From NCBI GenBank assembly GCA_030512335.1, contig JAULSU010000007.1, forward strand, positions 1,178,001 to 1,242,000: DNA of 64,000 bases, in the 5' to 3' direction. Positions 1-11,390 of this stretch are shown one piece after another (the first letter of the stretch is position 1; each line of letters starts with the position of its first letter). Both the position numbers and the translations under genes were made by a program. This stretch comes from Immersiella caudata (lineage: Eukaryota; Ascomycota; Sordariomycetes; Sordariales; Lasiosphaeriaceae). The notes beneath the pieces were generated by a model that ran no database searches, had not been told where the DNA came from, and saw only the letters and a program-made list of their open reading frames with translations.

Positions 1-3000
1 AGTCCGAAATGATGTTAGGCTTGGTTTGAATCTTTATGTGCCGAGCTGAGATCTCCGGGAGGCCTTGCTGGTTCGTCTGAGAACCTCAGCTAGATAATTA
101 CACCTAAATATGTCTCGACAAGGAGACTCATCAATCCCTCAGCCTAGGTGCTGTCGACTGAGGCGCCTATGTTGCTGAGGAGTACAAGGTCAAGCGTGAG
201 GTTCCAACCCGGACCTACCACTACCAACCGTCTTGCTCGGCCGTGGAGTTTCTTCTGCCGGATACTATTGACACCAATATTCAATATTGCGACGCTTCAA
301 GTGCCTGTATGTGTGGCGCCTCCACACTCTCTCCAAGCTTGCGATCTAGGCAGCAATTCAAATCTTTCACGTCTTTTCAACGCGTGCCTTCCTCAAATTT
401 GAAAACACCCCGCACCTTCCAATTTTCGACCGAGGTAGGTCCAAATTTTCAAACTCAACTCGAATCGCATACATCTTTCTTCCTCTCCCACAAACAACTG
501 CGACTTCGAAAATTACCATACCGTTTCCATCATCACCACAATCACGCCTGACAAGTCTCTGACCCTTCACCAGCCTTAGGATCTCTTGAAATCGTGCATC
601 AGTTGCAATAATCAGAATGCCCTGTCCGGCAAAGACCACCAAGCTCGCGAAAATCACCCAGCTCGGACCTGTCGCCTAAGCCGCACACGCATCAAGAGAG
701 AATGGCTTCAGCCGCAAGTTTCGCGCTGCCCCAAAGGACTGGAAGACAAAGAAGGATGCCCGTGGCCTAAACGATCCTAAGGTCCCGCTCTCAGAGGGAC
801 GGTCTATCACACACATCATCGGAATATTGCTGAGTTTGACAAGTTGGCGGAGTGGTCTTTGGGCAGCAATAAGACGTCAGCTATCTGGGAGGAGTACAAG
901 CTTGAATACACTGAGCACATCGCCGAAGTGATGAGATTTATCACCGATCTCCGGACCAAGAATGGTAAATATTTCACAGTCAATAAACCACCCAGCCTGC
1001 CGAAGGGGACCAAGTCTTTCACATTTCCTCGACAGTTTCTCAGCATCGTTGCCAACTTCTGTGCAGCCGCAGCAGCAGTCTTTTCACACCTCGCAAACCA
1101 CCCAAGCTACCCCTGAGTCACAAATACAAACCGTGGCCTTTTACGACGGAGCCGCCGACATCATTGAGCTGGTGTTCTACGTCTCCACCTGGAGATCGAC
1201 TGTCTCGCTGTGCTACTGGAGATAGCGGCGAGAGCGGGGAGGACGGGCAATCGATGCCTTGACTCGAGCACAAGGGGTAAGAAACTCTTCATCTCGTGCA
1301 ATCTCGACATCGCCTTATCGCTCCTTACGCTTCCCTGTTATTGTATGGGTTTCCTATACAAACAAGAGAAATGATGATAGACTGACGGTACTTGCTAGAG
1401 TAGAGACGGGTTGCCGGCTCCTATTCCGGCTCTTTGACTGGTTCCCGGTTACGATTTTCCCCGCCGGCACAGTCTCCTCTACCATGTCGGGTCGCCGGGC
1501 CCTTGAGCGGGTTGTCGATTTGAATTTCTCTTGCCAGTGTATCTTCCTCTACCATTTCGGGTTACCGGTTCGCTCTCCCGTTTTTTCACAAGTTACTGGT
1601 TGGTCTCTCCCTCACCATTCGAATTCCGGGCCCCCGGACAGTAAGATTGGATCTGCTGTTTTTCACATTTATTATAGCTGATCGTTAAGCAGTTGAGAAA
1701 GGGCGAAGACTCACCGCGCCGTAAGCGAGGACGGCGACGACATCACGGGATCACTTTGTTGATGCGGTTGGGAATACGGAGAGGGAGGAGCAGGGCAAGG
1801 TGAAGGGGAAGACCGAACTGGGAGAACCTAAGGGTCAAGAGAAGGTCGTGGCTGCCTAACTCAGAGTTGGAGAAGCTGAAGAAGCAGGCGATGGCAGTGA
1901 GGTTGTGGGAGGAGAGGGAGGGGAGGTTGACAAGGAGTAAACCGGATGAAGCGGAGGGATGGACATTGACATCTTTGCCAGTGCACTTGCTTTCACACCT
2001 TAGGTCTCAGGGATATATGCAACGATGCAGCGAGGCAATATCTCTTGATTTGACACCGGTGGAGAGAGTCCATCGATATGGTTGCGAAGATGTTTCGCAT
2101 CCTCAGTGTTGGTGGAATCTACCTACCTCAGTCAAGTATGGGGGAGAAGTCTAGCTTACAGATAATCCCTACATATACCATAACTGGAATCTTACACTAA
2201 TTCATCACGCCTTCAGTCATGACACAATGTCAGAAGACGATGGGATCAGAATTCAAGGAATTGAAATCCGAGGGCGGCCTATGTATGACCCTACTGTCCC
2301 TTGACACCCCGTCAGCTGCGTACTATGCTACAGTCGATGCTCTCAGAGTACAGTGTAGATCCGACAAGGCAGATTGGAACCGAAGGACTCTAAAGCCAGT
2401 GCCATCGGATCAGAAGGAAGTGAAATCTTGTCAATGTTGTGGACAGGCTGGCAAGTTTGGGTCTAAGACACTCTTTTAAGAATACACCCTCAAGTTGACA
2501 CACAGAAGCAAGCTGGGAACGGGCTATTGCCCCTCTTTCTGACAATCGACATAATGGGGCGGTCGATGATTCGAAAAGCATCCAAGGGGGAGAATCTCCG
2601 TGCCTTTGGCCCGAAAATCCCATGTCACGCTTCGAAAACTAGTTAACAATCAGTTTGTAATGCAAAGCTTGTATATGACCCCCTGAATACTATTCTACCT
2701 ACTCTTCAAGTTTGCCGTTATTTGACTCGCTCTACACGATGGTTATGCTTATTTTACTTCGTCAAAATTTTCCTGGGGGCTTTTTTCTGGTTGTCGTGGG
2801 TGATGGGCGCGAGTTATCACATTTTGCAATCAACCGCAGGCTCGTTTCGAACGATTGAGACACCTCTTCACCACCAAGCCTCTGTCTCTATACAGTACTG
2901 CTGCGATAATGCGGGGGCCAGACAAGCGACTCTTCTGAGAACGGTTTAATCGTGTTCTGATGAGGGTGTGTGGTTGCCTACGTTCCTGATTGGGCTCAGC

Positions 3001-3303
3001 TTCGTGTCGAAGTTTGACCAGGCAACGCTTGCTGCACACCCCCTACCATTTGCCATCACCAAAGCAGCGTCACAATATGGGGATGAGCGGTTGACCAGAG
3101 CTGGTTCAACATCCACACATCTTTTGGGCTCCGGGGGACTCAAGTAGAAGACTCTAGTTACATATGTACACTCTCCAAGAGCACGGCATAAGACACTCCA
3201 ACGCTCACTGGTCATCCAGAACGTGGAGGTATTTTCTCTCTTCCCTCTTCTCCTTTTCAGTGGCGGGTGGCAGGTCGTAGTATGACGAGCTTCGGAATCC
3301 TTG
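1..3303. other. No confident gene; possible decayed coding sequence
   Basis: I find no complete gene here. Short stretches look protein-like but are broken by stops and frame changes. The best is 844-1116 (+), whose frame extends upstream to about 820 and reads as a charged, helix-rich segment before a stop. A second, 1750-1859 (+), ends in a Lys/Glu/Gly-rich tail and a TAA. I recognise no domain, transposase or reverse transcriptase. This may be an old pseudogene, a gene with several introns I cannot join, or intergenic DNA. Confidence 0.4.
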
Positions 3304-4721
3304 CTAGATGGTTGTCAGTTGCTCGTCCCCGAGGAACACAAAGTAAAGACGTACGAGGTAGTGATAGGTGAAGTCGGCAATCTCCGCGGGGGTAATGCCG
3401 AGATCCTTGAATGTCTTCGCTGTGGGGTCAATGACCTGGTCGTGAAACTCCCGCTCAACCTCATCGGCCGACATGATGGGCCACCACAAGACCTTGTTCA
3501 ACAGGCCAGCGATAGGCTTGAGAATGGCCTTGGGCACGTTGACATGCCTCCGCTTCTTGTAGATTTCCTGGTCAACAAGCTCGGCGATCTCGGCTGTTGA
3601 GTAGTTCTTGGGGCCGTACAGCTCGTATGTCTGAGCTGCCGTGGTATCATCGTAGAGCATGATCTCCAAGGCTTGACCAACATCAATGGCCTGCACGTTT
3701 TTAGCGTTGCGAATTCGTCACTCTTCCAAGGTTATACGTACGTGGACAGGCCAGTACCGCTCTTGCATGTTATTTGCGGTAAAGAGGTTCAACACGCTGG
3801 CGAGCTTCAGGAGAAGGTTATCCTCGAAACCAAACATGGGCGCAGGTCTGACGATGGTAGTTTCGGGGAAAATGCTGCGTGCCACATGCTCTGCGCGGCC
3901 CTAGATATCATGTCAGACGGATCCAGTGCATTCTTCTCCCACAACGCACCTTGGTCGAGAAGAACTCGGAAACCGAACTGGGGTCGGCGTTGTAGGAAGA
4001 CACGTGGATAAAGCGGTCCACATCGTACTTCGCGACCGCCTCCGCAATGCGCTCGGTACCCTCGACATGGACATCCTCGAGTGTGAAGTTCCTTCCAACC
4101 CGTCAGTTTCAGATGATAACCACCAGCTTCCTGGCACGCCTGAACTCACTTGGTGGGATACTGCCGACCAACCAGGTTGTAGACGACATCGGAATGCCTC
4201 ACGCTCGCCTCAATCGACTCGGTGTTTCGGAGGTCGTATTCCTAACAGCACACCCTCTTAGCGGCCGCCTTGCTCCTCCGCCTCTGGGAAGCATACCATG
4301 AAGACAACCTTGCCCAGATCACCCGTGACCTTAAGGTGGCGCTTGGCCATCTCCTCCCGGTAGGGAATCACCACGGTACATCCTGCCCTTGCTGCATTCG
4401 TGAAAACCGGTGTCAGTTGTACTGTCGCGAAATGCCTCGACACAATGGTGCACACCTAGTCTGTTGACGATGTAGCGTCCGAGCTGGCCGGTGGCGCCGA
4501 AGACAGTGGCAGTGTGGCCACCGAGGGAGGAGCTACAGACAGAAAGGTCAGGGGGAGACGGGGCTGAGGATGGGGACAGGATAGGTAACGGACCGGCCGC
4601 CTTGGACGCGGATGATGGGCTTGCCGGTTCTGGTGATGGCTACATCGGAAATCGCCTGGCGCTGGAGCACGCTCCGCACGGCCCGGGGTGTCGACCGCGC
4701 AGCGATCGGCAGGGAAGCCAT
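3304..4721 (-). CDS. nuo40: NADH:ubiquinone oxidoreductase 40 kDa subunit (NDUFA9 type)
   Basis: This is the accessory NDUFA9-type subunit of mitochondrial complex I, an atypical short-chain dehydrogenase fold that binds NADPH at the matrix side near the membrane-arm junction. Seven exons join in frame: 4721-4594, 4532-4456, 4391-4297, 4241-4150, 4091-3950, 3900-3742 and 3690-3304, giving 359 aa. The N-terminus (MASLPIAARSTPRAVRS) is Arg/Ser-rich with no acidic residues, like a mitochondrial presequence. It is followed by the family's Rossmann motif VFGATGQLGRYIV and the conserved HSDVVYNLVGR, RFIHVSSYNAD and TTIVRPAPMFGFED segments. The first intron has a weak donor (GTCCGT), but only this join keeps the conserved GGRSSLGGH. 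It is transcribed away from rpn9, with a shared upstream region. Identity is secure; exon borders are by eye. Confidence 0.9.
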
Positions 4722-5223
4722 TCTTGCAGCGGTGCGGTTCGCAGAAGAGTGGCGTCCCTCTCAATTGGCGGTGCAATGGCTCGCTGAGAGCTTCTCGTCG
4801 TGCCGAAACAACTGCGATTGACATTCAGAGCTCCGGCCCACTCTTGCCGTTCGCTGGTGGGCCCCCGGCCAATCACGTGTGGCCCACAATTCAAACTCAG
4901 CACTGGCCAGCTCTTTGCCAAGCTCCGGTAGGTAGCTACGTACCGGCAGGCAGAGCCCAGCCGCGTCAAGGCGATGGCAGCATTGCACTTGAATTGACAA
5001 GGCGAACAGCCTCCAGCTTCAGCGACTTCTCATAAGCACCCACGATCACGACTACGACGCACAATCTCGCCGCCCAGGACCACCCCGATTATTGAACCCA
5101 AAAAAGCCTGAGTAGATTCGCATCTGACATCAGGAACGGGCCAACCGCAGCTGCCCGCACATCTTGTCCGCGCAACCAACATCCGCATCCGCATCTCCAC
5201 CCGCCAAACGGAGCGTCGTCAGG
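4722..5223. promoter_or_regulatory. Divergent promoter between nuo40 and rpn9
   Basis: About 500 bp separates the start codons of two genes transcribed in opposite directions. A CCAAT pentamer at 4869-4873 directly abuts a CACGTG E-box palindrome at 4874-4879. CCAAT boxes are bound by the Hap/CBC complex and E-boxes by bHLH factors in fungi; use of these copies is inferred. I did not see a clear proteasome-associated control element on either strand. Confidence 0.4.
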
Positions 5224-6420
5224 ATGAATGTCGACACCATCCCCGACTTCCTGGCCGAGCAGCGGGATGAGGCACCCGAGGAGCTCCAGCCGCTAGTACT
5301 CGAGTTCGAGACGCTATGGGAACGCAAGCTGTGGCACCAGCTCACCAACCAGCTCATCGAATTCTTCAACCATCCTGGGAGCGCCCCGCAACGCCTTCAG
5401 TTCTACAAGGTCTTCGTTCTCAAATTCGCCGACAAGATCAACCAGCTCAAGCTCGTCGACCTAGCCCTCAAGGCAGCGACACAATGTAGAGGTACGTGAC
5501 CCCGTCTGTCCCATCTCCCTCCCTAGCTGACCTATCCAGACAACCAGGAGCGCCTCTCCTTCATGGAGGCCGTCGCTAAAAAGGTCGACCACGAGGACTC
5601 CCAAGACGCCCTCGTCTTTGCCACCATCGCTGTCGCGCGCGTCAAGCTCGACCTTGAAGACCTCGACGGCGCCCACAAAGACCTCGACCGAGCGGAGCGC
5701 GTGCTGGACGGCTTCGACAGCGTCGAGACCATTGTGCACGCCGCCTTCTACGGCGCCAACGCCGACTACTACCAGGCCAAGATGGACTTTGGCTCGTACT
5801 ACCGCAATGCCCTTCTCTACCTTGCCTGCATCGATATCAAGTCGCTGTCCCCCACCGAGCAGCGCAACCGCGCCTACGACCTCAGCGTTGCCGCCCTTGT
5901 CAGCACAAGCATCTACAACTTCGGCGAGCTCCTGCTCCACCCGATCCTCAAAGCCCTCTCCCAGCGCGAGGAGGACCGTTGGCTCGCCGAGCTCCTCTTC
6001 GCCTTCAACCGCGGCGACCTCGCCGCATACGACATGCTGGCAGGAAACATCAACTCTCACCCGCTGTTGGCCAAGCACAGCCGGCAGCTCCGCGAGAAGA
6101 TCTACCTCGCGGCCCTCACCGAGGCCGTCGTCCGCCGCCCCCCACACGATCGCGCCATGACTTTCGACACCATCGCTGCAGAGACTAAGGTTCGACCGGA
6201 CGAGATTGAGCATCTGATCATGAAGGCGCTCAGCCTAGGACTCCTCCGGGGTACCATTGATCAGGTCGATGAGGTGGCGCACATCAACTGGGTGCAGCCC
6301 AAGGTGCTGGATATGAAGCAAATCGAGAACATGCGCCAGCGACTATTGGACTGGGACTCGAGCGTCAACCAGCTCGGCAACTGGATTGAGCAAGTGGGAC
6401 AGGACGTATGGGCGGCGTGA
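5224..6420 (+). CDS. rpn9: 26S proteasome lid subunit Rpn9 (PSMD13)
   Basis: This is a non-catalytic PCI-domain subunit of the 19S regulatory particle lid, which helps assemble and hold the lid that deubiquitinates and feeds substrates to the 20S core. Two exons (5224-5491 and 5540-6420) give 382 aa, the usual Rpn9 length. The intron is 48 nt, GTACGT to CAG. The N-terminal two thirds is helical repeat; the PCI winged helix lies at about residues 220-345. The tail has the family-diagnostic INWVQPKVLD followed by a long terminal helix. The start is the first ATG giving the conserved N-terminus; an in-frame TTG lies 60 nt upstream, but fungal nuclear genes rarely use it. Confidence 0.93.
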
Positions 6421-6687
6421 GGAAGATAGGGCTTGTAGCTTGTACGGTACAGCAAGTAATAGATAGCAGACAGACTCTGTCTCAGAACGGGCAAGGGCCT
6501 GATGTGGGACTCACCACCCAACAGCCCCGAAGCTGGAGATGCTCGTGAAATGAAAAGGACAACAAAAAGACCTTTTCACTTCCAACTCCATGTGATGTAA
6601 TGCTCTACTGACCAAACCGCTGATTTCCCTTGAACAAGAACCTTTTTATTTCATCTCTTCTTTTCTAACCCACGCTCCCAATCGAAA

Positions 6688-8627
6688 TCACAAATCCTTC
6701 TCCCCCTTCGCTTGGGGAGGGACCTCCTTGGCTTTCGGCCTCCCCAAAGTAACCACGCTCCCTGCCAACCAAGCAGGCCACCAAACACACCACACCACCA
6801 CAGGCGTATACATCCCGCACACATCCCATCCAAATGCCGCCTGCTCCAGAACCTCTCCTACCTCCAAGCCCCAATACTTGGCCCCTGCGAAGATCACCGC
6901 CGTGGGCGAGATTGCGTTGAGTAGTAAAGTACATGTGTACCGCGCCGCGGCGGAGCCGGGCCAGGGACGCATGAATGTGAGCGGGGAGGCAAGGAGTCCG
7001 ATGAGGAGAGCGAGGGAGAAGTTGAGGGTGGCGAGGGAGGAGAGGAACATGCCAAGCAGGAGGAGCGAGAAGGACTTGATGAGTTGGTGTTGCTGGGTGG
7101 ACGGCGAGTGGTAGGTTGTTAGGTAGTGGGAGAGGAGGTGGGGGAGGGCGGTGTTGAGGATGGTGAAGAGGAGAAAGGTTGGGGGGAGGGCCTGGAGAGT
7201 GTGGTTAGTTAGGGGTGGAGGCCGTTGGATGGGAAAGGGGGGAGAGAACTTACGGCGGCGGGGGCGTGGTTGAAGAGATAGAGGGGGATGATCGCGATGG
7301 ATTGGCAGAAGGTGATAACGCCCAAAGGGAGGAAGAGATTGCGTTCGATGGCAGGGGTGCTAGTGTACTTGGAGGAAGCGGGTTGCTTCTTCGCGGTCGA
7401 GGGGTCCTCGGCGTAGCCGCTCTTTACCCAGAGGGCGATGGCCATGATGGTGAAGTTCGCGGCGACGAGCATGGCGCTGGGGAGGTAGGTTCCGATGCTG
7501 ACGAAGCGCTCGCGCTGCATGAGAAGGTAGAAGAAGAAGCTTTGGTGGAGGTGTTCGAGCAGGTTGTTCAGACTTCGGAAGGTTCCTTCAACCACGCGGC
7601 CCATGGCCATCTCATCCTGCCAGCCGTCGCCGAAGGGCTGGAGAGTGACGGCATCGACGTGGTAGGGGATGAAGCTGCTGTGAGGGCCGCTCGCTCGACC
7701 GAGACCCTGCTTCAACATGCCGCGGAGCATGGTGCGCAGGCGGTCGGGGTACTGGTCGTTGTGGTGCCACATCTCTTGGATAGCAACGCCAATGCCCATC
7801 TGACCGCCAGCGATGCTCACGACAGAGTTGATCAGGTCTAGGTTGGGAAGCTGGCCGTTAATGCCGTCATAGACGATATGCACGCTCTCAAACCGAGTCT
7901 CCTGTGCGTAGTCAAGAGCGATAGCGCCTTGCAGCAGACCTGACTTGAGCGGCAGGCTGTTGATCCGGGATGAGTCGTGTGCGTCGTGGTAAGCGTCGAC
8001 CCAGGCCTGGGGACCGGCAATGCTGTCGGGGGTGACGAGGAAGATGATGTCCTTGGACCACAGCGACCAGCGCTTGAAGTAACGAGCGAGTGTAAGAATA
8101 AGCGGGATTCCGTTGCGGTTGAGCTCGCCCTTGACGTTCTCCCATGCTCCAACCAGCACAATAGCCTCGGTCGCATCGCCCCGGGGGGCCTGGAGGATCG
8201 CATAGAGGTTCTCGCCCGAGTAGACACGGCCGGCGGACTGGTATGTGAAGTTTTGTCGGGCGGTCTTAAGGCCGAGGCCCTTGACGATCGACTCGAGCCT
8301 GTCGTTGACATCGATGTTGGTTTTGCCCGCCAACTCGTTCACCTCGTGCTTGTAGGCGCGGAAGACATGCTGGTCGCTGCCGCTGAAGTATGTATGGACC
8401 TGGCCCGGGAGTAGGGCGTTCTCAGAAATATATGTCCTGCGCGAGTACTCGTTGAGTGGGAGGAGGAAGAGCCAGACGGCGCCGACGACGATACAAAGGA
8501 GTGACAGGTACGGCGGCACCTTGAGCATGCGCGGGTCGCGTCTCAGGCGCAATGCGCTGGCTGGAGAATTGTCAGCTCAGAGTATGTCTGTGGCTCAAGA
8601 TATGGACTCACATAGTAGACGCGGCAT
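6688..8627 (-). CDS. gaa1: GPI transamidase subunit Gaa1
   Basis: Gaa1 is a subunit of the ER-membrane GPI transamidase (with Gpi8, Gpi16, Gpi17 and Gab1) that replaces C-terminal signal peptides of secreted proteins with a GPI anchor. Three exons (8627-8612, 8560-7254 and 7191-6688) give 608 aa, normal for the family. The first exon is only 16 nt. A membrane segment near residues 20-40 is followed by a large lumenal M28-peptidase-like domain (about 50-355). That domain holds the family landmarks AYKHEVNELAG, RVYSGENLYAILQAPRGD, AWVDAYHD and SFIPYHVDAVTLQPFG. Several hydrophobic segments fill the C-terminal third. The 3' neighbour in transcription direction is rpn9 (convergent, about 270 bp apart). 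Confidence 0.93.
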
Positions 8628-9143
8628 CTTGCAGCACAGCACAGCAAGTAGTTCTGCATCCAGACCCCGGTGAAGCTGGCGCGGATCGGACACAGATTCT
8701 CGAGGTCGGACACGTCGTGTAAGCTGCCCCTGGACCCATCAAGAATTTAGTGCACCGTTAGCTGAATGGTCAAATTGACCAGGGGCCGCAACGCAACTGG
8801 CTGACGGTCGCGGCTGTTGGCGGCTACCGTTGCCCCGCACCGATCTAACCCCTGGAACCGTTTACCATTGCGCAGCGACGAGAAAACCACAGAGAGAGGC
8901 GTCAAATATGTTGGAGTTGCACAAGTCGTTTGTAACAGGAGTATTGAATATTGCACAGCCAGCCTTGGATCCCTGAATCAACAAGTCCGTCCATCCAACC
9001 AGGCCCACTATCGCCGGAACCAGACAATGCCGCCCGCCATCATAATCATAAACACCGTCTCTATGCCATTTACATGAATAATATTGCCTGGTGAAGTTTT
9101 ACAAGAAGATTACCAACAATCCCGCTTAGTGAATGTTTGGACA
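8628..9143. other. Intergenic, gaa1 upstream / rbd2 downstream
   Basis: This 516-bp stretch lies between the gaa1 start and the rbd2 stop, both on the minus strand, so it holds the gaa1 promoter and the rbd2 terminator. I see no conserved ORF, RNA gene or repeat. Confidence 0.5.
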
Positions 9144-10201
9144 TTATGGGCCGAGCCTCTGGCTGCCGCCAACCAAGTTCATAGCAACGCCCGAGCTCCT
9201 CGGAGGCGGACTCCCTGACGAGGGTAGGACGCCAAAACGGCCGTACGTCTTCTGGTCGATGCTAACGTAGTGAGGAAGACGACCCAAGAGGTTGAGCTTT
9301 CCCTCAATCCATCGCAGTATCTTCTCTGGCGGAGCCAGATACTTCAGATACCCCAAGCCACCTTCAAATCATCAGCGATGTCCAGAGATTGGGGAGAAAC
9401 GCGGAGACCTACAGAAATACCCAACCGCCAGACCGCAGAGATGTCCCAGAAAGCTGGAGCTGGGGACGAGCGCCGCAACGCAGAGCAGAATAGCGATCGG
9501 CGATGTCCACGTCGGGATGTTATGCGTGCCGACCACCAAGTAAGGGTTAAGCTTGTAGGTGCGTATCGCTTCGATGCCTAACAGTAGGAACACCCATATA
9601 CTACGGACAGTCAGCAACTCCCTTCTCACGCGACACCCTGGCCGAACATACCTCGCTCCCATTACTGGAGTATTCGCCCTCAACACGACCTTCTCGACGA
9701 AGAGGTACATAAACGACGGTATCGTGACGAACGCTATGCCCAGTCAGCACTACCCCCTTAACCAAGAATAGATGGAGCAACTGACGTCCAAAGAACAACG
9801 CCAACGAGGTCAACGTTCCATGCTCCGACTCAAATCGCTCCAACAACGGCACCAACGCCAACACGTTCATGAGCGCATGAAAGAAGTTGAGGTGTATGAA
9901 CGGGTACGTATTCAACCGATACACTGCGCAGCGCATCCATTAGCAAGCCCACCCTCTCACTGCCCTCCCTTCCTCCAACCTCAGAGAGTCCATGGCACAA
10001 CTCACAGCTACTTAATCCCACCAGATCCGGCACCAGCGCACCCCACGTCCTCAAGTCCCAAACCGACTGCACGCCGACGATCCAAAACACCACGATGGCT
10101 ACCAGAACGCCGCGCGTGAAGAGCGGCAGCCGATTGACGTACGACCTCGCGCGCAAGTTGGAGTTATTGCCTAAAAAGGCCCCAAAGCTAATGGACCGCA
10201 T
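9144..10201 (-). CDS. rbd2: Rhomboid-family intramembrane protease Rbd2
   Basis: Rbd2 is a Golgi rhomboid serine protease; in fission yeast and aspergilli it takes part in processing the sterol-regulated SREBP precursor. Five exons (10201-10006, 9923-9786, 9733-9652, 9600-9413 and 9361-9144) sum exactly to 273 aa. About six hydrophobic segments are visible. The family segment YPFIHLNFFHALMN is present near residues 70-85. The predicted catalytic serine is Ser139 in GASIWVF, not the classical GxSG, and the partner His192 sits in GHLCGLAVG; this GxSxxxF plus GHxxG pair is characteristic of the fungal Rbd2 group. The C-terminal tail is Pro/Ser-rich. Neighbours do not suggest a shared pathway beyond the secretory membranes (gaa1). 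Confidence 0.88.
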
Positions 10202-11390
10202 TTTGTGTTTCTTTCCGTGTCTAATACCCCGTTGCGCTCTTCTTAACTCGTCGCGATTTCGTGTCGTTCGTCTTGCCGGAAGCCTCGGTCTCGGTCGTTC
10301 AGGGTACTCGTTCCAACGCCAAATTAATTTATCTTCTGCATCGCCCTCCCTTCGAACAAGACCATATCACTTCGTCGGTAGCTCGTTATTGTAGTGCAAA
10401 CAAAACCCTTTTAAACAGAAAATAAAAGACACCGTTCTGCCCCGACAAGACTGCAAGGCGCAGTGTAAATATCTTCGTCGCTATTTTAAAGCTGGCGTCG
10501 TTTCGTTTCCTTCGCAATTGGATCTGTGAAGAGCGAGACGACGCGCCTTAACGTTATCGGGCCCGTCCCTTGCTTGATTGCGGGTCAGTTCGCTTATCTG
10601 GCATGATGATATGAAATGATGTGATGCGTTCGGGTAGCTGCATAAAACGGTATGCATTTAGAGCCCGACATTTGTTTGCATTTAGCGGACCCTCGAGATG
10701 AAGGGGAGATGAAGGGTACATAGGTATGAGAGCCATTACACCAAAGATGATCCCCATTCTTAAGTAGGTAGACGTATACGATCGCTAAGGTAAGTTCGAA
10801 AACCGTTCACGGCGCTTACAAACACATTCCCATTCTAAGAAGAGCCATATACCCGTCACCAAACTGCCTTGGTTCGGGAAGCAGGGGCATAGATCACCAT
10901 CGCTCAGGCGCCTCACACGATCACTCGGACGCCTAGCACCATTACTCGGATGCCTAAGCTGTTTACTCCGAGGCCTCTGGAGACTTACCAGAATGCCTCG
11001 ACGGATTCGGACTTCGCAGTCTGCTGCTTTCAACAGGACAGCCTAGACGTCTCATGAGATGCTTGCATGCACAGCTCGACCTTCGCTCGACGCCTGAGTT
11101 GCCCGGAGGTTATGGGTCTATCAGGAGGACAGAGACGCTTTCCCCAGACCACTGAGGCGCTCCTCATCCCGCGTCGGAGCATGCTGAAGGTACAGCAGTG
11201 GTCATGGGATGAAAAGTCACGCATTGTGGGAACATTAGTTGAACTTAGGAAATCCATTAGATGCAGAGGCCATGACTTTATACATACAAAAAGGAGAAAC
11301 ACTGCGGTATTACGCCATCCCGGGTGTCCCTGAGCCGTCAAGCACACATTCTTCTCGTCCCTCATCATGCAACCATTCTGGTCATTCTAT
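10202..11390. other. Intergenic with a short degenerate tandem repeat
   Basis: Nearly 1.2 kb lies between the rbd2 start and the aconitase stop codon. Apart from the 21-bp repeat at 10899-11003, listed separately, I see no gene. Part should be the rbd2 promoter and part the aconitase 3' UTR. Confidence 0.5.
10899..11003. repeat. Degenerate 21-bp tandem repeat, five units
   Basis: Five head-to-tail 21-nt units start at 10899, 10920, 10941, 10962 and 10983. The most alike are units 2 and 3 (ATCACTCGGACGCCTAGCAC and ATTACTCGGATGCCTAAGCT, each with one more base). Units 4 and 5 keep TTACTCCGAGGCCT and CTTACCAGAATGCCT. The exact period with drifting sequence points to an old minisatellite. A multiple of three would also suit a peptide repeat, but no gene covers it. 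Confidence 0.7.

Noticed and set aside
5461..6213. 250-codon minus-strand frame across rpn9 exon 2
   Set aside because: Antisense shadow of Rpn9, whose sequence is unmistakable.
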